Assembly: GCA_024734495.1 (NCBI GenBank)
Contig: JALMQS010000099.1
Location: 72,849,764-72,913,763 of the forward strand
DNA from: Forficula auricularia
Lineage: Eukaryota; Arthropoda; Insecta; Dermaptera; Forficulidae
Length of the DNA stretch: 64,000 bases
Direction: 5' to 3'
Below are positions 19,421 through 31,400 of the stretch, piece by piece. A program made the position numbers and the translations under genes. Below the pieces are notes generated by a model. It made no database searches. It had not been told where the DNA came from and saw nothing but the letters and a program-made list of their open reading frames with translations. The number at the start of each line of letters is the position of its first letter. The first letter of the stretch is position 1.

Positions 19421-20340
19421 AATTGAAAAAATATAAAATCTTAAAAATTTTCTTGTTTCTCTCAATTTACAATAATTTATTTAAAATTAAAAGGTGTAAA
19501 AAAATCAAACGAATTTGACATGATATTATCAAAAAAAAAAAAAAAAATCTTAAGCTTGTTAACTCATAAAAAATGTTGTTCATATTCCTTTTATGTAGAT
19601 ACAAGGGGCCAATTAAAACAAAAAACAGGAAGAATAATATTTAAATATTTATATTTCTTTAGTCAGTAAAGGAAAAGAATGGACATGGGAATAAAAATAA
19701 GAAATTTTAAATCGTCGTCAGATTAGTATTATTATTAGTATTAGTATTATTAATAGTTATGTTCATAAATATGTTTCATTTGGCTTGTTTGTTGCATTCT
19801 TACACGCAAAGATGCGGATACAGACGGAATAACGGAATATTTAGCGTCTGTGCTTCTTTATGTTACCATCAATATGGTACGTTTTAGGGGTATGAGAGGT
19901 ATAGGCATTGTCTGAAGTGATAACAAATTAAATATTAATAAAATAAACCCCTAAAATTCCAGGATAGAACTAAAATATGGCTTATACATTTGAAAATAAA
20001 ATATTTTAAAGTAAAAAAACGTATTTGCCCTTTGTTAGCTAAAAATCGTCTCTTTATATTCAATTTCGAAATAAATAAATAAATTTTCGTACTTAAATTT
20101 ATATAATATATAATTAAAATAATATTTTTTAATTAATAAAAAATAAGACACCTATAAATTCTAGGGTTTTTTTTTATTAGTTTATTAATCAAAAAATTAA
20201 TAATATAATAGGTTGGTAGTCAATTAAATTTTATTCAAATTTTTAAATTTTGTAATTACTAATTAAATTATAAGTATTATATTTATTTAATTGTTAAGTA
20301 AAGCAGTAAAATATATAATTATTTATTCCCAAGTGATAAA
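19421..20340. other. AT-rich, no gene
   Basis: Poly-A near 19531-19547 and (TTA)n near 19725-19755. No recognisable element. Confidence 0.3.
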
Positions 20341-20343
20341 TAA

Positions 20344-20594
20344 GGGGGCGTCCATAAATTACGTCACACATTAAAGGGGGTGGGGCATTTCAGATTTGTT
20401 ACAAATTGTGACAGAGGGGCCCGGGGATCTTAAAATTTGTGATGTCAAAAAAGTCAAATTAAAAATTTAAAAATTATAGGGTATAAAATTGATAGTGTGA
20501 CGTCACAATACAAGGTAGGCTCAATGAAAATATGACACAGGGGAAGGTATCTAAGAATCTTGAAATTCATGTGACGTATTTTATGGACTGGCCC
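20344..20594. mobile_element. MITE with ACGTCAC-type ends and TAA target duplication (Harbinger-like), copy 2
   Basis: Flanked by TAA at 20341-20343 and 20595-20597. Ends GGGGGCGTCCATAAATTACG and ATTTTATGGACTGGCCC are inverted repeats with a few mismatches. CACATTAAAGGGGGTGGGGC and TGTGACGTCACAAT are internal. It lies in the opposite orientation to the copy at 3232-3498. A 3-bp TWA duplication points to the PIF/Harbinger superfamily. Non-coding. Confidence 0.8.
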
Positions 20595-20604
20595 TAATGC
20601 TATT

Positions 20605-21000
20605 AGCAGAGCTTTCATTGATAAAGGCCTAGTATAAATTCTTCAATTTATTTGAAGAATATCGAATATCCTACCATAATTTATTTATTTATCTTTAATT
20701 ATTTATTCCCAAATTGTAATTAATTCAATTAGCAAAACTTTCACTAATATAAAGTTTCCTTCATTTTATTATAAGAATAAGTATCAAATATCCTACCATA
20801 ATTTATTTATTTATTTTTTATTTATTCCCAATTAACAAATTATTTACTTAACAAAGTTTTTAACTGAGTTTTAGAAGAAATTTTTTGATTTTTAAATAAT
20901 AAAAAATAAGACACTTAAAATGGACTAAAGAAGTAATGTGGATTTATTTATTTGTTTTACTAGTAATTTATTTTAAGGGTTTTTTTTATTAGATTATTAA
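20605..21000 (+). repeat. Dispersed direct repeat, copy 1 (partner at 28.55 kb)
   Basis: About 350 bp shares order and wording with 28552-28930: ATTTGAAGAATATCGAATAT, TTAGCAAAACTTTCACTAAT, ATTTATTCCCAATTAAC, TAAAATGGACTAAAG, TAATGTGGATTTATTTATTT. The function or class is unknown, and no terminal structures are visible. Confidence 0.7.
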
Positions 21001-21134
21001 AAAAAAAAATTAATAATATAGGTAATACCTAATTAAATTAAATTTTATTCAAAGTTTTAAATATTCTAATTGTTAATTAAATTTATTTATTTTTTTGAAT
21101 TTTTCCAATGAGTTTATTTGATTTTATCAATATA

Positions 21135-21527
21135 ATGAGGCACTCCACGACAAAGAGGACGGTTTGAAAATGTTTAATTCTTGACACTTTTCAGTACCCA
21201 CCAAAAAAACTCTTCCTGATAAACCTTGAAACCTCCTCGATCACCAGTTTAAAAGATATCGAATTTCGGCCCTTCGCTCATAACCTCCCCAAAAATAGTC
21301 CAAATTCTAATTTTTTAAGAGATTCCTGATTTTTTACACACTTTTCAGAAAAAAATACAAAAAACCATTCAAAGTGTCCCCATATGGGATCCTTGAGTGT
21401 GGAAATTCCAATCTTGTTCTTGAAACTGCATGTAGGCACTCTTCGATTTTTTTGATAACTCCCCATTTTAAACTTCTATATTCATTCTACAGATCTTAAG
21501 GCCGGATTGATAGTGGTCCTATGAAAT
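21135..21527 (+). mobile_element. Half-copy of foldback family F2
   Basis: Starts ATGAGGCACTCCACGACAAA and continues with GGACGGTTTGAAAATG, GATCACCAGTTTAAAAGATA and TCGAATTTCGGCCCTTCGCT. These match one arm plus the centre of the element at 15799-16443 (GATTGATAGTGGTCCTATGA in the centre). The 62-codon minus ORF here is an artefact. Confidence 0.7.
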
Positions 21528-22080
21528 TATAAGTATTATATTTATTATTTATTTAAACAATTAAAAAGAGTTGATCAATTTATTAATTTTAAATTAATAA
21601 TTGGATCAATCTAATTACTAATTAAATTATAATTAATATATTTATTATTTATTTAAAGGATAATCAATTTATTAATTTTAAATTAATAATTAAATCAATC
21701 TAATTACTAATTAAATTATAATTAATATATTTATTATTTATTTAAAGGATAATCAATTTATTAATGTTAAATTAATAATTAAATCAATCTAATTACTAAT
21801 TAAATTATAATTAATATATTTATTATTTATTTAAAGGGTAATCTATTTATTAATTTTAAATTAAAAATTAAATCAATCTAATTACTAATTAAATTATAAT
21901 TAATATATTTATTATTTATTCAAAGGATAATCAATTTATTAATGTTAAATTAATAATTAAATCAATCTAATTACTAATTAAATTATAATTAATATATTTA
22001 TTGTTTATTTAAAGGATAATCAATTTATTAATTTTAAATTAATAATTAAATCAATCTAATTACTAATTAAATTAGAAGTT
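21528..22080. repeat. Extremely AT-rich tandem repeat, 89-bp unit, about six copies
   Basis: AAAGGATAATCAATTTATTA recurs with starts at 21655, 21744, 21833, 21922 and 22011, exactly 89 bp apart. Each unit contains TTAAATTAATAATTAAATCA and TCTAATTACTAATTAAATTA. Units differ by only a few substitutions, which suggests recent amplification or ongoing homogenisation. Diverged partial units resume at 22330-22550. Confidence 0.92.
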
Positions 22081-23227
22081 AATACGAGGTGGGAAGCACG
22101 CCTTTGGCGAGTATTTTGCTGGCCAGGGATACACTATATAAATATATAGGTTGGTACCTAATATATCCCTGCAAAACACTGATCGATACCTAAACTTCAG
22201 AACCTAGTAACTATAAACTTTGAACTACGCCCAAAAAACTGTTTTAACATTCATTCTGAATAAGAATATTTGTTGTTATTGCATAATTAATTGATAACGA
22301 CATCTTCAATTTTTGATTCTTCAGTTTTAAATATTCTAATTGTTAATTAAATTATAAGTATTACCTATATTTATTATTTATTTAAAGAATTAAAATATAT
22401 ACTTGATCAATTTATTAATTTTAAATTAATAATTGGATCAATCTAATTACTAATTAAAATATAAGTAATATATTTATTATTTATTTAAAGAATTTAAATT
22501 TATAATAAATCAATTTATTAATTTTAAATTAATAATTGGATCAACTTTGTTGATAGGGCAAATGAAATAAAAGCTCTAGAGTAGTTGATAAGGGTAAAGA
22601 GCAAATGAAGATTAATGTTGTTGAGTTGTTTGTGACATTTTTAAGACGGAATTCTTGAGCATCGGAAGAATAATGTTATCTTCATGGAAGATTTATTGTC
22701 AAATGGCGAATTGAATGCAAGTTAAATGGAGAAAGAATTGTGTGTGAAGACAAATGCCCCCTCTCGGACGGGGAGGGTCAAATTCCTTTTTTCTTTTCTG
22801 TCTTGGCCATTTAATCTGTCGCTAATAAATTTAACCTAAGGGAATTTAGCGAAAATCCAATCTATGGATAGAAATATTGGGTAATAAAAATTATAAGGGA
22901 ATCTTCGGGGGACACTTTGGCATCCCCCCCCCCCCAAAAAAAAAAAACAGGTACACAATCATTTATAAAAATACAATAGAGTCATAAATTACCCTCTAAA
23001 AAGGGAAGATATGTTTATTCTTACTAAATTTGTAATATTTACCTACTTACATTCTTACATGCTACAGATCTATAAATTATTTATTATTATTTTTGAAAAA
23101 GGAAAAATGAAATTAGCAGCATACCCGGAAGAATTCGAGCACGTGATCTTACTGTATAAATTATTTAACTTTCACGATTGACATAGGTAATTGAAAATAA
23201 AAATTAAAACCAATGTTTTAAGTAAAT
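22081..23227. other. Mixed stretch; no gene
   Basis: Diverged units of the 89-bp repeat at 22330-22550. The short patch at 22550-22900 has higher complexity and no ORF. A poly-C/poly-A run lies at 22926-22948. Confidence 0.35.
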
Positions 23228-23706
23228 TTATCAAAAAATACAAATCTTTAAAAAAACAATCAAGAACACATTTATTCGAAACCAAACGTTTCTGGAGGAT
23301 TTCTCCCTTTTTCAATGGTAAAATGAGTAAAAGAAAAAAAGGCTACTTCCTCTAAAATTTAAATTATTATTTTTAAAATCTACTAATAGCTCATGACAAA
23401 TAAAATCTATCTATACTTATTATAATCAAATTAGGCGGCTAAGCCGATGAGAATATATAATTTTAAAAACCACTAATAGTTCGTGACATTTGACAAATAA
23501 AATTTATTAAATTAGGAAATTTAAATTACTATTTTAAAACCTATTAATAGAGTGTAAAAGAAAAAAAAAGTTTCTTCCTCTAAAATTTAGAAAGCAATTT
23601 TTTTTTCTTTTACACATTTTACCATTGAAAAAGGGAGAAATCCTCCCGAAACGTTTGGTTTCGAATAAACGTGTTCTTGATTGTTTTTTTAAAGATTGGT
23701 ATTTCT
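23228..23706. repeat. PLE-type inverted repeat with variant hammerhead motifs (family B)
   Basis: Arms 23228-23365 and ~23560-23706 mirror each other (AAAAACAATCAAGAACACAT, TTATTCGAAACCAAACGTTT, TCTCCCTTTTTCAATGGTAA, TACTTCCTCTAAAATTT). The centre holds AT dispersed repeat units (CCACTAATAGTTCGTGACA). The left-arm motif (minus, 23315-23285) has stem II closed by a mutated A; the right-arm motif is annotated separately. Confidence 0.75.
23621..23659 (+). ncRNA. Variant hammerhead-like motif with U3/A8
   Basis: ACCA (23621-23624), TTGAAAA (23625-23631), extra A, stem II GGGAG...CTCCC, GAAA, CG, GTT (23653-23655), then TGGT, which pairs with ACCA to give stem I. It matches HHR architecture position by position except that C3 and G8 are U and A. 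Activity is uncertain. Confidence 0.5.
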
Positions 23707-24189
23707 TAATATTTGATATACAATCAATAAATAATTTTTTCTTTGAAGTAAATTTATCCTTAATTATTATTTAACTTGGCTAAATGGGCATTAGTTCCCG
23801 AGGCCAATAAAAAAAATAAAAAAAATTATTTAACTGTATTTAATAAAATTAAATCCCAAAATATAAATGTAGATAGGTAATATAATATTATTTTCATGAA
23901 AATTACAAAATATAGAATTTCTAGTGATAGTGTTTAATTTCACTATTATTTAATTATTACTAAATTACACCCAACTCTTTTTACACGGTAGATAGGTACG
24001 TTCTTCTTTTTAACAATCAACCCCCATGATCATTTCAAATTTATATTTTACCAGGTGATTTACAACAATAGATAGGTACCTACTAACTATTCATGGAATT
24101 AATTTTAAAAGTATAATTAAAGTTTTGAGCATCTTTTTTTTTTGAAAATAGTTGGAAGTTTTTTCAAAAAATCAGCTCGGGTTCAGATT

Positions 24190-24312
24190 AACCAAGATGT
24201 ATTTTAAAAGAGAAAGAATTCAATCAATCTTTTTCTGACAAATTCTAATATTTCTACTAAAATCTTAGAATTTCAGAAAAAGATTGATTGAATTCTTTCT
24301 CTTTTAAAATTT
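24190..24312. repeat. Short inverted repeat, ~50-bp arms
   Basis: ATTTTAAAAGAGAAAGAATT + CAATCAATCTTTTTCTGA is mirrored by TCAGAAAAAGATTGATTG + AATTCTTTCTCTTTTAAAAT. The ~25-bp loop contains TTCTACTAAAATC. Confidence 0.85.
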
Positions 24313-25919
24313 TAAAATATGTAAGTACTTTTTGAAAAAATTAAAATTTCGATTTTAATTTGGACAAGTTTTTTCTTTCATATTTTTTTTTTTTTATAAA
24401 TTTTATTAAACCAATTATTTTACATTAATTAATATATACATTGTATTTTTTGCTTCGATTCCGGAGATTACTTCTACCATCGAGTGTCCTTATTCATCTT
24501 TGGTCCTTGTTTTTAATAAGAGGAAAAATCTAATTAGATAAAAAACCTCTTTTCCGATAATTATTTCAATTACATTATTCCCCAATCAAGTCGATTGGTT
24601 CAATCATCCCAATCATCATTTCCTCATCATCCCTTTCTTTCATATTAGCCTATAGTAGATATATTGAACCGATAGCAAAGGAAAGGGCATGAAAAATGTT
24701 GTCAAATGAAACCTCAATTAGGAGAGCTCCTAGAACAATTCAAAAAATTTCTATTTGTGGATTTTAGACAAATTTTTGAAAATTTACCTACCAATAGCTG
24801 TAATTAAAAACTAAGTGGACATATCTCGGTGAAATTTGGTATTTTTCCAAGCCTATATGAATAGTAAGTATATCTGTGCCAAATTTAATGAAAATCTAAA
24901 ATGATATGTGAGGTAAATTTTTTTTAAAATTGTGTTGATTTGACCTGAAACGATCCGAAATTCTTGTTAAAAAAAAAATAATAAACGTGTAAACAAAATA
25001 AATAAATGCAATTTCTAATTATTAATTTAATAATTTTAAAAATCTCCGTATAATAAATAACGAAACCCAAAAAAGGAAGACTTTTGTGAACTGAGAGAAA
25101 CTTCAAACTCGAGTAAAAAGAGTTGGGTGTGTATTTATTTAATTATTATTAGGCTATTTAATAAAGTTTCAATCAAAGATTTATATGTATAATATTGATT
25201 TTGTAAAAATTACAAAATATAGAATTTCTAGTGATATTAGTGTTTAATTTCACTATTATTTAATAATTTGAATTTCAAAATATAGAATTTCTAGGGATAG
25301 TATCTAATTTCATCATTATATAAAAGATATAACAATTTCTTGAATATTTAGTTAATGAAATATCCCTCTGATAACCTAATCTAGTTGGGTACTTAGAGGT
25401 TATCTGTGCCTTTACAGCTCAATGAGTAGATATTTAATTAATTAACTGAATGGCGAAACAGGAGGAAATAACGCCCCGTCAGCTTAAATATTAAATAGAT
25501 ATAATATTATTCCTACCTAATATATATGTGGTAAAAGGAAGGAACGTATAAATTAAATTTCAAAGCACATGGGCAGGAAATGCACGATTTCATTATATTC
25601 TAGTTGCGTATGGAATTTATTATTTCCTTTTTGAATACATAACGAACATTATTTGATATAACCAAATGATAAGTTTTTTAATTTTACATAGAGTTGGATA
25701 GAGAAATATTGCGTTATCCTGCAAGGAGCAAGGGAAAGAATACCTATTATTTTTGGCTAGGTTTTTAAAAATATTCTGAAAATGTCATGAATATTTCAAA
25801 TTATTTGTGATGGTGCAAGGGAAAAGGGTATTGTCTCCTGTTTCTAGAGAATCAACTGAACAAATGCCTTTTGTTTCGCACAATAATTCCAAAAATTGAC
25901 TGAGTTATGAATTTTTCAA
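24313..25919. other. AT-rich; copy of the 2.8-kb repeat and a small duplication
   Basis: 24440-24615 is the inverted partner of about 2800-3000. ACAAAATATAGAATTTCTAG followed by TGATA...TGTTTAATTTCACTATTA occurs at 23905 and again near 25207 and 25277. No gene is recognised; the 60-codon minus ORF is dismissed. Confidence 0.45.
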
Positions 25920-26577
25920 TATACTATATATATTCATCTAGATTAATTTGTAACAACGATTAGAGAAATTTCTCTAAAAAAATTACCCTCTTGCCTAGAA
26001 TCGAACCGACGAACTCTTGAACTATGGTCATCAGCTCTAACCACTAGACCAATGTCACATTAATATTTATATCTTGATTTCTATTACTAAAACTATATAT
26101 TTTTGATTTACACTTTGTGTCTAGATAATATTGTATTCATTTGAACTCGAATGAAAATGAAAAAACACTAATAGATTTTAAATTAAGAAACATTAAATAT
26201 ATATTAATTAACGAGGCAAATTTGAAATATAATTCTCAGCTCTGATTTTAAACTGATGGCTCCAATCGATTTTCATTAACCAGGCAAATTTGAAATATAT
26301 ATATTCGAATTTTGAAATGAAAGACTACCAATTCTTTTTAAATTAAGAAACATTAAATATATTGATAATTGTTCCCCCCCCCCCCTCGCCACTCAAAAAT
26401 TAAAGATGCGAAACTTTCAAGAGAAGATGTATTTTCGGTAGTTTACGGGTATACATTTGGAGTGTGGTTTTTTAAGAGGAATAAATTTTTTGGACTGAGA
26501 CGCTGCCCGCCAGGGCACCCGAGGGCCGGCGGAGGGCGTGCCGAAGGCACGCACGAAAAGCTCGTTTATATATATTA
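25920..26577 (+). mobile_element. Helitron-like element with GC hairpin end, copy 2
   Basis: Opposite orientation to copy 1 at 8022-8818. From TCATCTAGATTAATTTGTAA it runs through the tRNA-like box (25985-26056, minus strand), the C-run at 26373-26386 and GACGCTGCCCGCCAGGGC to the terminal hairpin GCGTGCC-GAA-GGCACGC and AAAGCTCGT. CTCG replaces the usual CTRR. Non-coding. Confidence 0.6.
25985..26056 (-). tRNA. tRNA-like sequence inside Helitron-like copy 2
   Basis: Minus strand: TTGGTCTAGTGGTTAGAGC (A box) and GTCGGTTCGATTCTAGGC (B box). The boxes are better preserved than in the copy at 8688-8757. No convincing acceptor stem. Confidence 0.5.
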
Positions 26578-28064
26578 GATATATGAAGGGTCAAGAATGA
26601 TAAAGTCCAAAGCCACAAATTAACTTTTTTGTTTCAGGAGAGCAAATTGAAAGTTTAAAAAAATCTATAAATCACGATATGATACTACCATCTATGACTT
26701 TTATCTTCCACTACTTTACCAGTATCTGCTACTTGTGTTTCCAATGCAAACTACATCAAAAAATAACTTTTGAAAAAAATGTGGCTTTGGTCTTTATCAT
26801 TCTCAACCCTGGAGGGGGGGGGATCTCGTGAAAAAATTAAATTATACAATTTTCAACATAAAAAATCAAGCTAGTTGAAATTTACTTTAAAGGGGTCTTG
26901 TAATAAAAAAGAAAAGTTCAAAATGAATATAAATCCTTTATCAAGTTGAAGAATTTGAAACGTAAAACCACCCACTATGGCCAAGATTAGATATATGTAT
27001 TTTGTTTTTTTATCGTAGTAATTTGATCTTGTTTTTTCTTATACTTTCCCATATACAATAGTTAATCCCTCTCGGAGATAAAACTCTCTTAACTCTTGGT
27101 TTTATTGCAAGCCAGCATCCTCTCTCCTCTCTTGTGAGACCAAACGGAAATGACTCTTGAGAAAAGGGAAAAAACATCTCCCAACCGGCGCATATCCTGT
27201 ACCCATACGTATAGAGTACAATCTGTTAACGCATATGCTGCTTTCTTCAGTTTTATCAAGATTAAACCTCTCTTCCTTTCTTTCTTTTGATAAAATAGTG
27301 TGAAGAAATTAATTAAATCGGATTTGTAGTTGTGGTGCCATTTAGCTTGGAACCCCCCACTCCATTAAATTGTCTAGACACGCCCCTTGTGCGTTTGACA
27401 TTTCCTGCACGTCTCGCAATTCACACCAAACTATTTAGAATTCCAGCCAAATTTTAATCAAACATTAGAGATCATTTTTTAGCACACATAAGACAACGTG
27501 CTTTCTCAGTTCATATATTATATTACTAAGAGCTGCGAAGACCGCCTAGGGTGGGCATCTTGCTCGCCGAAAGGCTACTCCGTAGTGGGTTTTAAAGTAA
27601 TAATTTAAATCTCCTAATTTTAATAACTATTAGTGGGTTTTAATGTAATATTGAATGGGTTTTTATGAGGCAGTCCAAAAAAAGAAGAAGATAATTTATA
27701 ATATCTAAAAAGTATTTAATTGTCATGAATTATTAGTGGGTTTAAAAAAATATTTTAAATTTCCTAATTTTAATATTGATGAATGAATGATTTTCTGATT
27801 TCGCAATTAAAGAATATTTCTACTAAAATCCGTGAATTTGTCTTAAAAATTAAATTCTTTCTATTTTTAATAAATTTTATTTGTCATGAACTATTACCGG
27901 GTTTTAAAATTAAAAAATTATGTCAGCGTCGCCGCCAAGTCGATTATAATAAGTATAGATATATAAATAGATATTCGACACCAATTCTTCTAAATGTGTA
28001 AAGAGCATTGTGTAAAGTTAAATTGTAAGAATTATGAATGAATAAATAAATAAATAAATAAAAT
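26578..28064. other. Mixed sequence; AT dispersed repeats at 27580-27960
   Basis: 27160-27560 is somewhat GC-richer and of higher complexity, without an ORF. 27580-27960 carries several AT dispersed-repeat units (AATTTAAATTTCCTAATTTT, CATGAACTATTA) and, at 27667-27705, a piece of the 2.16-kb PLE terminal unit. GGCCATAGTGGGTGG (minus, 26968-26982) recalls the PLE-type motif at 63.41 kb. Confidence 0.4.
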
Positions 28065-28560
28065 AAATAATAAAATGAGAGTAGATAGAAGGTGTATTTA
28101 ATCGAAATTATAATCAATTTTGAATATTTATTTATTTATTTATTTTCAATATCTACCCTTAATCAGAGTTTTTAAAATGCTCTCTTTGGTTAAATCTTCA
28201 CTTAATTAAATTCTAATCGCTTAATCTGTCAGTATAACGTACCTACTCTCTTCTTAGGGCCGGTTGTATGTCGCAAAGTAAATGCTTTTACCACTAACAC
28301 AGTGGTAGATGGTAAATGGAGGGACTAGGATGGTCAATCAGATGACAGGCCCTGTCAGTGCCTGGCATCTGATTGGCCATCCCAGTCCCTCCATTTACCA
28401 TCTACCATGTTGTGTTAGTGGTAAAAGCATTTACTTTGCGACATACAACCGGCCCTTAGTAGATGGTCGATTAAAGTATAGGATTATGTTTTGTTGAGGA
28501 CTAGAGTGTAATTTATGAGCTTAGGGTTTTGGGGGGTAGGAGATCTAAAGTTCTAGAATA
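28065..28560. repeat. Duplicated segment, copy with MITE (inverted partner at 31846-32110)
   Basis: Both flanks of the MITE at 28257-28455 match, in inverse orientation, one continuous stretch at 31846-32110 (AGAGTAGATAGAAGGTGTAT, TACCCTTAATCAGAGTTTTT, GTACCTACTCTCTTCTTA and AGTAGATGGTCGATTAAAGT, GGACTAGAGTGTAATTTATG). Confidence 0.88.
28257..28455. mobile_element. PIF/Harbinger-type MITE, near-perfect palindrome, TTA duplication
   Basis: GGGCCGGTTGTATGTCGCAA ... mirrored by TTGCGACATACAACCGGCCC. Almost the full 199 bp is inverted repeat. Flanked by TTA at 28254-28256 and 28456-28458. The paralogous locus at 31926-31928 has a single TTA (TAA on that strand) and no insert, which proves the boundaries. 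A half-copy lies at 45755-45827. Non-coding. Confidence 0.95.
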
Positions 28561-28930
28561 AATTCTTCATTTTATTTGAAGAATATCGAATATCCATCCC
28601 ACTAGGTACTATAATTTATTTATTTATTTATTTTTAATTATTTATTCCCAAGTGGTACATAATTCAATTAGCAAAACTTTCACTAATAAAATGTTCTTTA
28701 TTTTATTAGAAGAATATAGGTATCAAATATCCTACCATAATTTATTTATTTATTTTTTATTTATTCCCAATTAACAAATAATTTACTTAAACAAAGCTTT
28801 TAACTGATCCAGTTTTAGAAGAAATTTTTGATTTTTAAATAATAAAACATAAGACACCTAAAATGGACTAAAGGTAATGTGGATTTATTTATTTGTTTTA
28901 CTGCTAATTTATTTTTTTATTAGTTTATTA
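28552..28930 (+). repeat. Dispersed direct repeat, copy 2 (partner at 20.6 kb)
   Basis: Same order of motifs as 20605-21000. A further partial unit follows at 28990-29105 (AGCAAAACTTTCACTAATAA ... GAATATAGGTATCGAATATC). Confidence 0.7.
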
Positions 28931-30030
28931 ATCAATAATTAATAATTAAATTAAATTTTATTCTCAGTTTTAAATATTCTCTAATTACTAATTAAATTAG
29001 CAAAACTTTCACTAATAACATTTTCTTTATTTTATTAGAAGAATATAGGTATCGAATATCCTATACCATAATTTATTTATTTATTTTTATTTATTCCTAA
29101 TTAACAATTATAAATTCACTTATCATGTAAAATTATTAGTTCGCGTATCGAATTTTGAAAAAGTTTCCCTTTTTTCTTCAATTAATTATTTAAAAAGAAC
29201 ATTTCTAAATTTAGCCCAGCAAGTATAGGTATATATTTTTTTCTCTGTGATTAACTTTCCCGGTTTAACATGCACCCTTAATAAATTAAGCGCTTGTTTC
29301 GATGCATTCATTTATCATAGAAATTGATTCTTTTTTTTCCCCCTATTGAATAAATTAGCCATTTTTCCGCTTCAATCTTCTTAGGAATTCGAAGAATGAT
29401 TCACCCAGCAGCGTATAGATAGGGCCCTAGTAATTTGAAATTCTCCTCTTTGACGGACGGAAACTCTCCAAAAGACCGGCCCTTCTAGGCTACGCCCACA
29501 CACTCATAAAAAAATCTTTCTTTAACTAGATGAGAACCCAGCCAGACTGGCCATCTGGGCGTAGATGGTCCAAACACTCCAGACTCCGCATAGAAACCCT
29601 TAAAAGGGAGGTCCTAATTTTTTCCCCTCTCACTAATTGCGACCAGTTTCATTTTTCATCCTGTTTCTGGTTAGTCTCCTATTTCAAATGAAATGAACAT
29701 ATTTTTCATTTAGTTGTACTAATTGCTTTTTACAGGTGGCCGGGGCCCACCCTGACAATATTTCTAAATTAGACTCCATGTTCTTTTTCTACGCCAGTAA
29801 AATTGACACTTCAATTGAAAATTAATCAACTTTAAAATTAACTTTTTCTATATTTTGAGGTGTACTTGTTTTTTTTTTTTAATTAAATATGTTTTATTCT
29901 ATTATACAGAGGTAATATGTTTTTACGATTTTTTTCTTTTCAATCAATATTTTAACTAAATATTAAAAAATAAACCAGCAACGAGCTTGGAAATGTCTCT
30001 TAAGTTTACATATATTCGATTCTAATTGAA
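28931..30030. other. AT-rich then higher-complexity sequence, no gene
   Basis: 29380-29790 is of higher complexity and GC. GCCAGACTGGCCATCTGGGC forms a short hairpin at 29541-29560. No ORF above 60 codons shows a domain. Confidence 0.35.
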
Positions 30031-30280
30031 AAGATTTAGTAATGCTGAGAGTAGCAGAATTGATGATTCAGAAAGAGAAATCAATGAGGGTGTATCTTCT
30101 GCTTGATACAAATAAACATATTACATATATATGGATAAAAAATAATAAACAAATAAAAATGATATATTAGGGATATATATATAATTATATATATATAATT
30201 GTTTTTTATATATGTTTATTTATTTAGAGTTAATTATTATATAGTGAGCAACAAACGAATAAACAAATTCCAGATTCTCG
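30031..30280 (-). repeat. PLE terminal repeat scrap and AT palindrome
   Basis: GAGAGTAGCAGAATTGATGA, AATCAATGAGGGTG and TCTTCTGCTTGATACAAATA at 30048-30120 are the PLE terminal repeat on the minus strand. (TA)-rich palindromic text follows (ATATATAATTATATATAT). Confidence 0.6.
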
Positions 30281-30940
30281 ATTTTTTTTTTTTAATGCAA
30301 TCGAATGCAAGAAGGGGTGCACCAGTAAAGATGCAGCCCCTATGGATCTCGAAGACCCTTGCATTACCGAAGAGAAGGGAAAGTTGATTAAGTGAGAGGG
30401 TGTAGACGTAGGTGTCTATGCACCCCGGTTTTGAAGGTTTGAAGATCATAGGTGCTGGGAAAGATAGAGGCTGGGAGAGAGTTCCAGTTCCTTGAAGTCA
30501 TGGGGATATATGTGTTCGCGAATGAAGTGGTCCGGCACTTTTCCAATTTGACCGCGAAAGAGTGTTGGGAGTCGGCAAAACGTGTGCTACGTGCAAAGCA
30601 TGCTTTGGGGGGAATTATTGATTTTATCTCATCAGAGCACCTGCCGTGATAGTATCTATAGAAAAGGAAAGGGCAGAGACATTTCTTCGATGAGCCAGCG
30701 AGTCGAGGGAGTCGGTGAGGGTAGAATCGTCAATTAGCCTGACGGCTCGTTTCTGAATTGCATCAAGGGTAGCAAGAGAATATTTTGAGGCTCCTCTCCA
30801 CAGATGAGAGCCGTATTCGAGACAGGGGCGGATTTGGGCCTTGTAGATGGTGAGAAGTTGTGGGGGTTTGTAAAATCGCTTGGACCTGAATAAGAAGCCA
30901 ATCTTTCTTGCTGCAGATTTCGCCACAGAGGAGATGTGTT
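30281..30940 (-). pseudogene. Jockey-like non-LTR retrotransposon, 3' fragment (copy J1)
   Basis: Poly-A tail (poly-T at 30282-30293) on the minus strand. The RT C-terminal region at 30926-30624 includes SAARKIGFLFRSKRFYKPPQ, LLTIYKAQIRPCLEYGSHLW, RGASKYSLATLDAIQKRAVR and LIDDSTLTDSLDSLAHRR. A frameshift then breaks the frame, and the C-terminal (T)SRNWNSLPASIFPS-type text is in another frame. 5'-truncated at about 30940. Nearly identical to J2 at 36392-37130. Confidence 0.9.
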
Positions 30941-31400
30941 GTTAGTTGTTATTGGCAGTTTCTGAATGTTATTTAGGTATTCTTATTTTTATGAATTTGA
31001 TTTTGATGATATTTTAGGTATTTATGTATTAATAAATACAAATCTTTTATTAAAAAAAAAAAAAAAAAAAAACAATCTGAAAACATTTATTTGAAACACA
31101 GACGTTTCAGGAGAAATTCTCTCTTTATTAATGAACATTTTTAGAAATGTGAAAAAGAATTGCTTTAAGAAAGAAATAGGTACCTAACTACTAAGTATAA
31201 AGGAGCTATTTTTTTCAAATTTCTCCAGAAACGTCTTGATTTCAAATAAGCATATTCAGATTGTTTTTTTATATAAGATTTGTATTTATATATTTATAGA
31301 TAATAATAATTAATAAAATATTTTCAATATATATGTATATGTTTATTTGAATCATCCAGAGGACAACCTCAGTGATTTCTTAATATGAAGCATCAACTCT
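30941..31400. repeat. PLE-type inverted repeat, family B
   Basis: Arms ~31055-31140 and ~31195-31285 (AAACAATCTGAAAACATTTA / AAGCATATTCAGATTGTTTT). Minus-strand motif at 31131-31101 is TTAATAA, A, stem II, GAAACGTC, with G5 mutated. 31320-31385 is a terminal-repeat scrap (TGTTTATTTGAATCATCCAG then AGGACAACCTC). Confidence 0.6.

Noticed and set aside
21528..22080. Possible CRISPR array
   Set aside because: Whole units repeat without unique spacers between short conserved repeats, and the sequence is clearly eukaryotic satellite-like.
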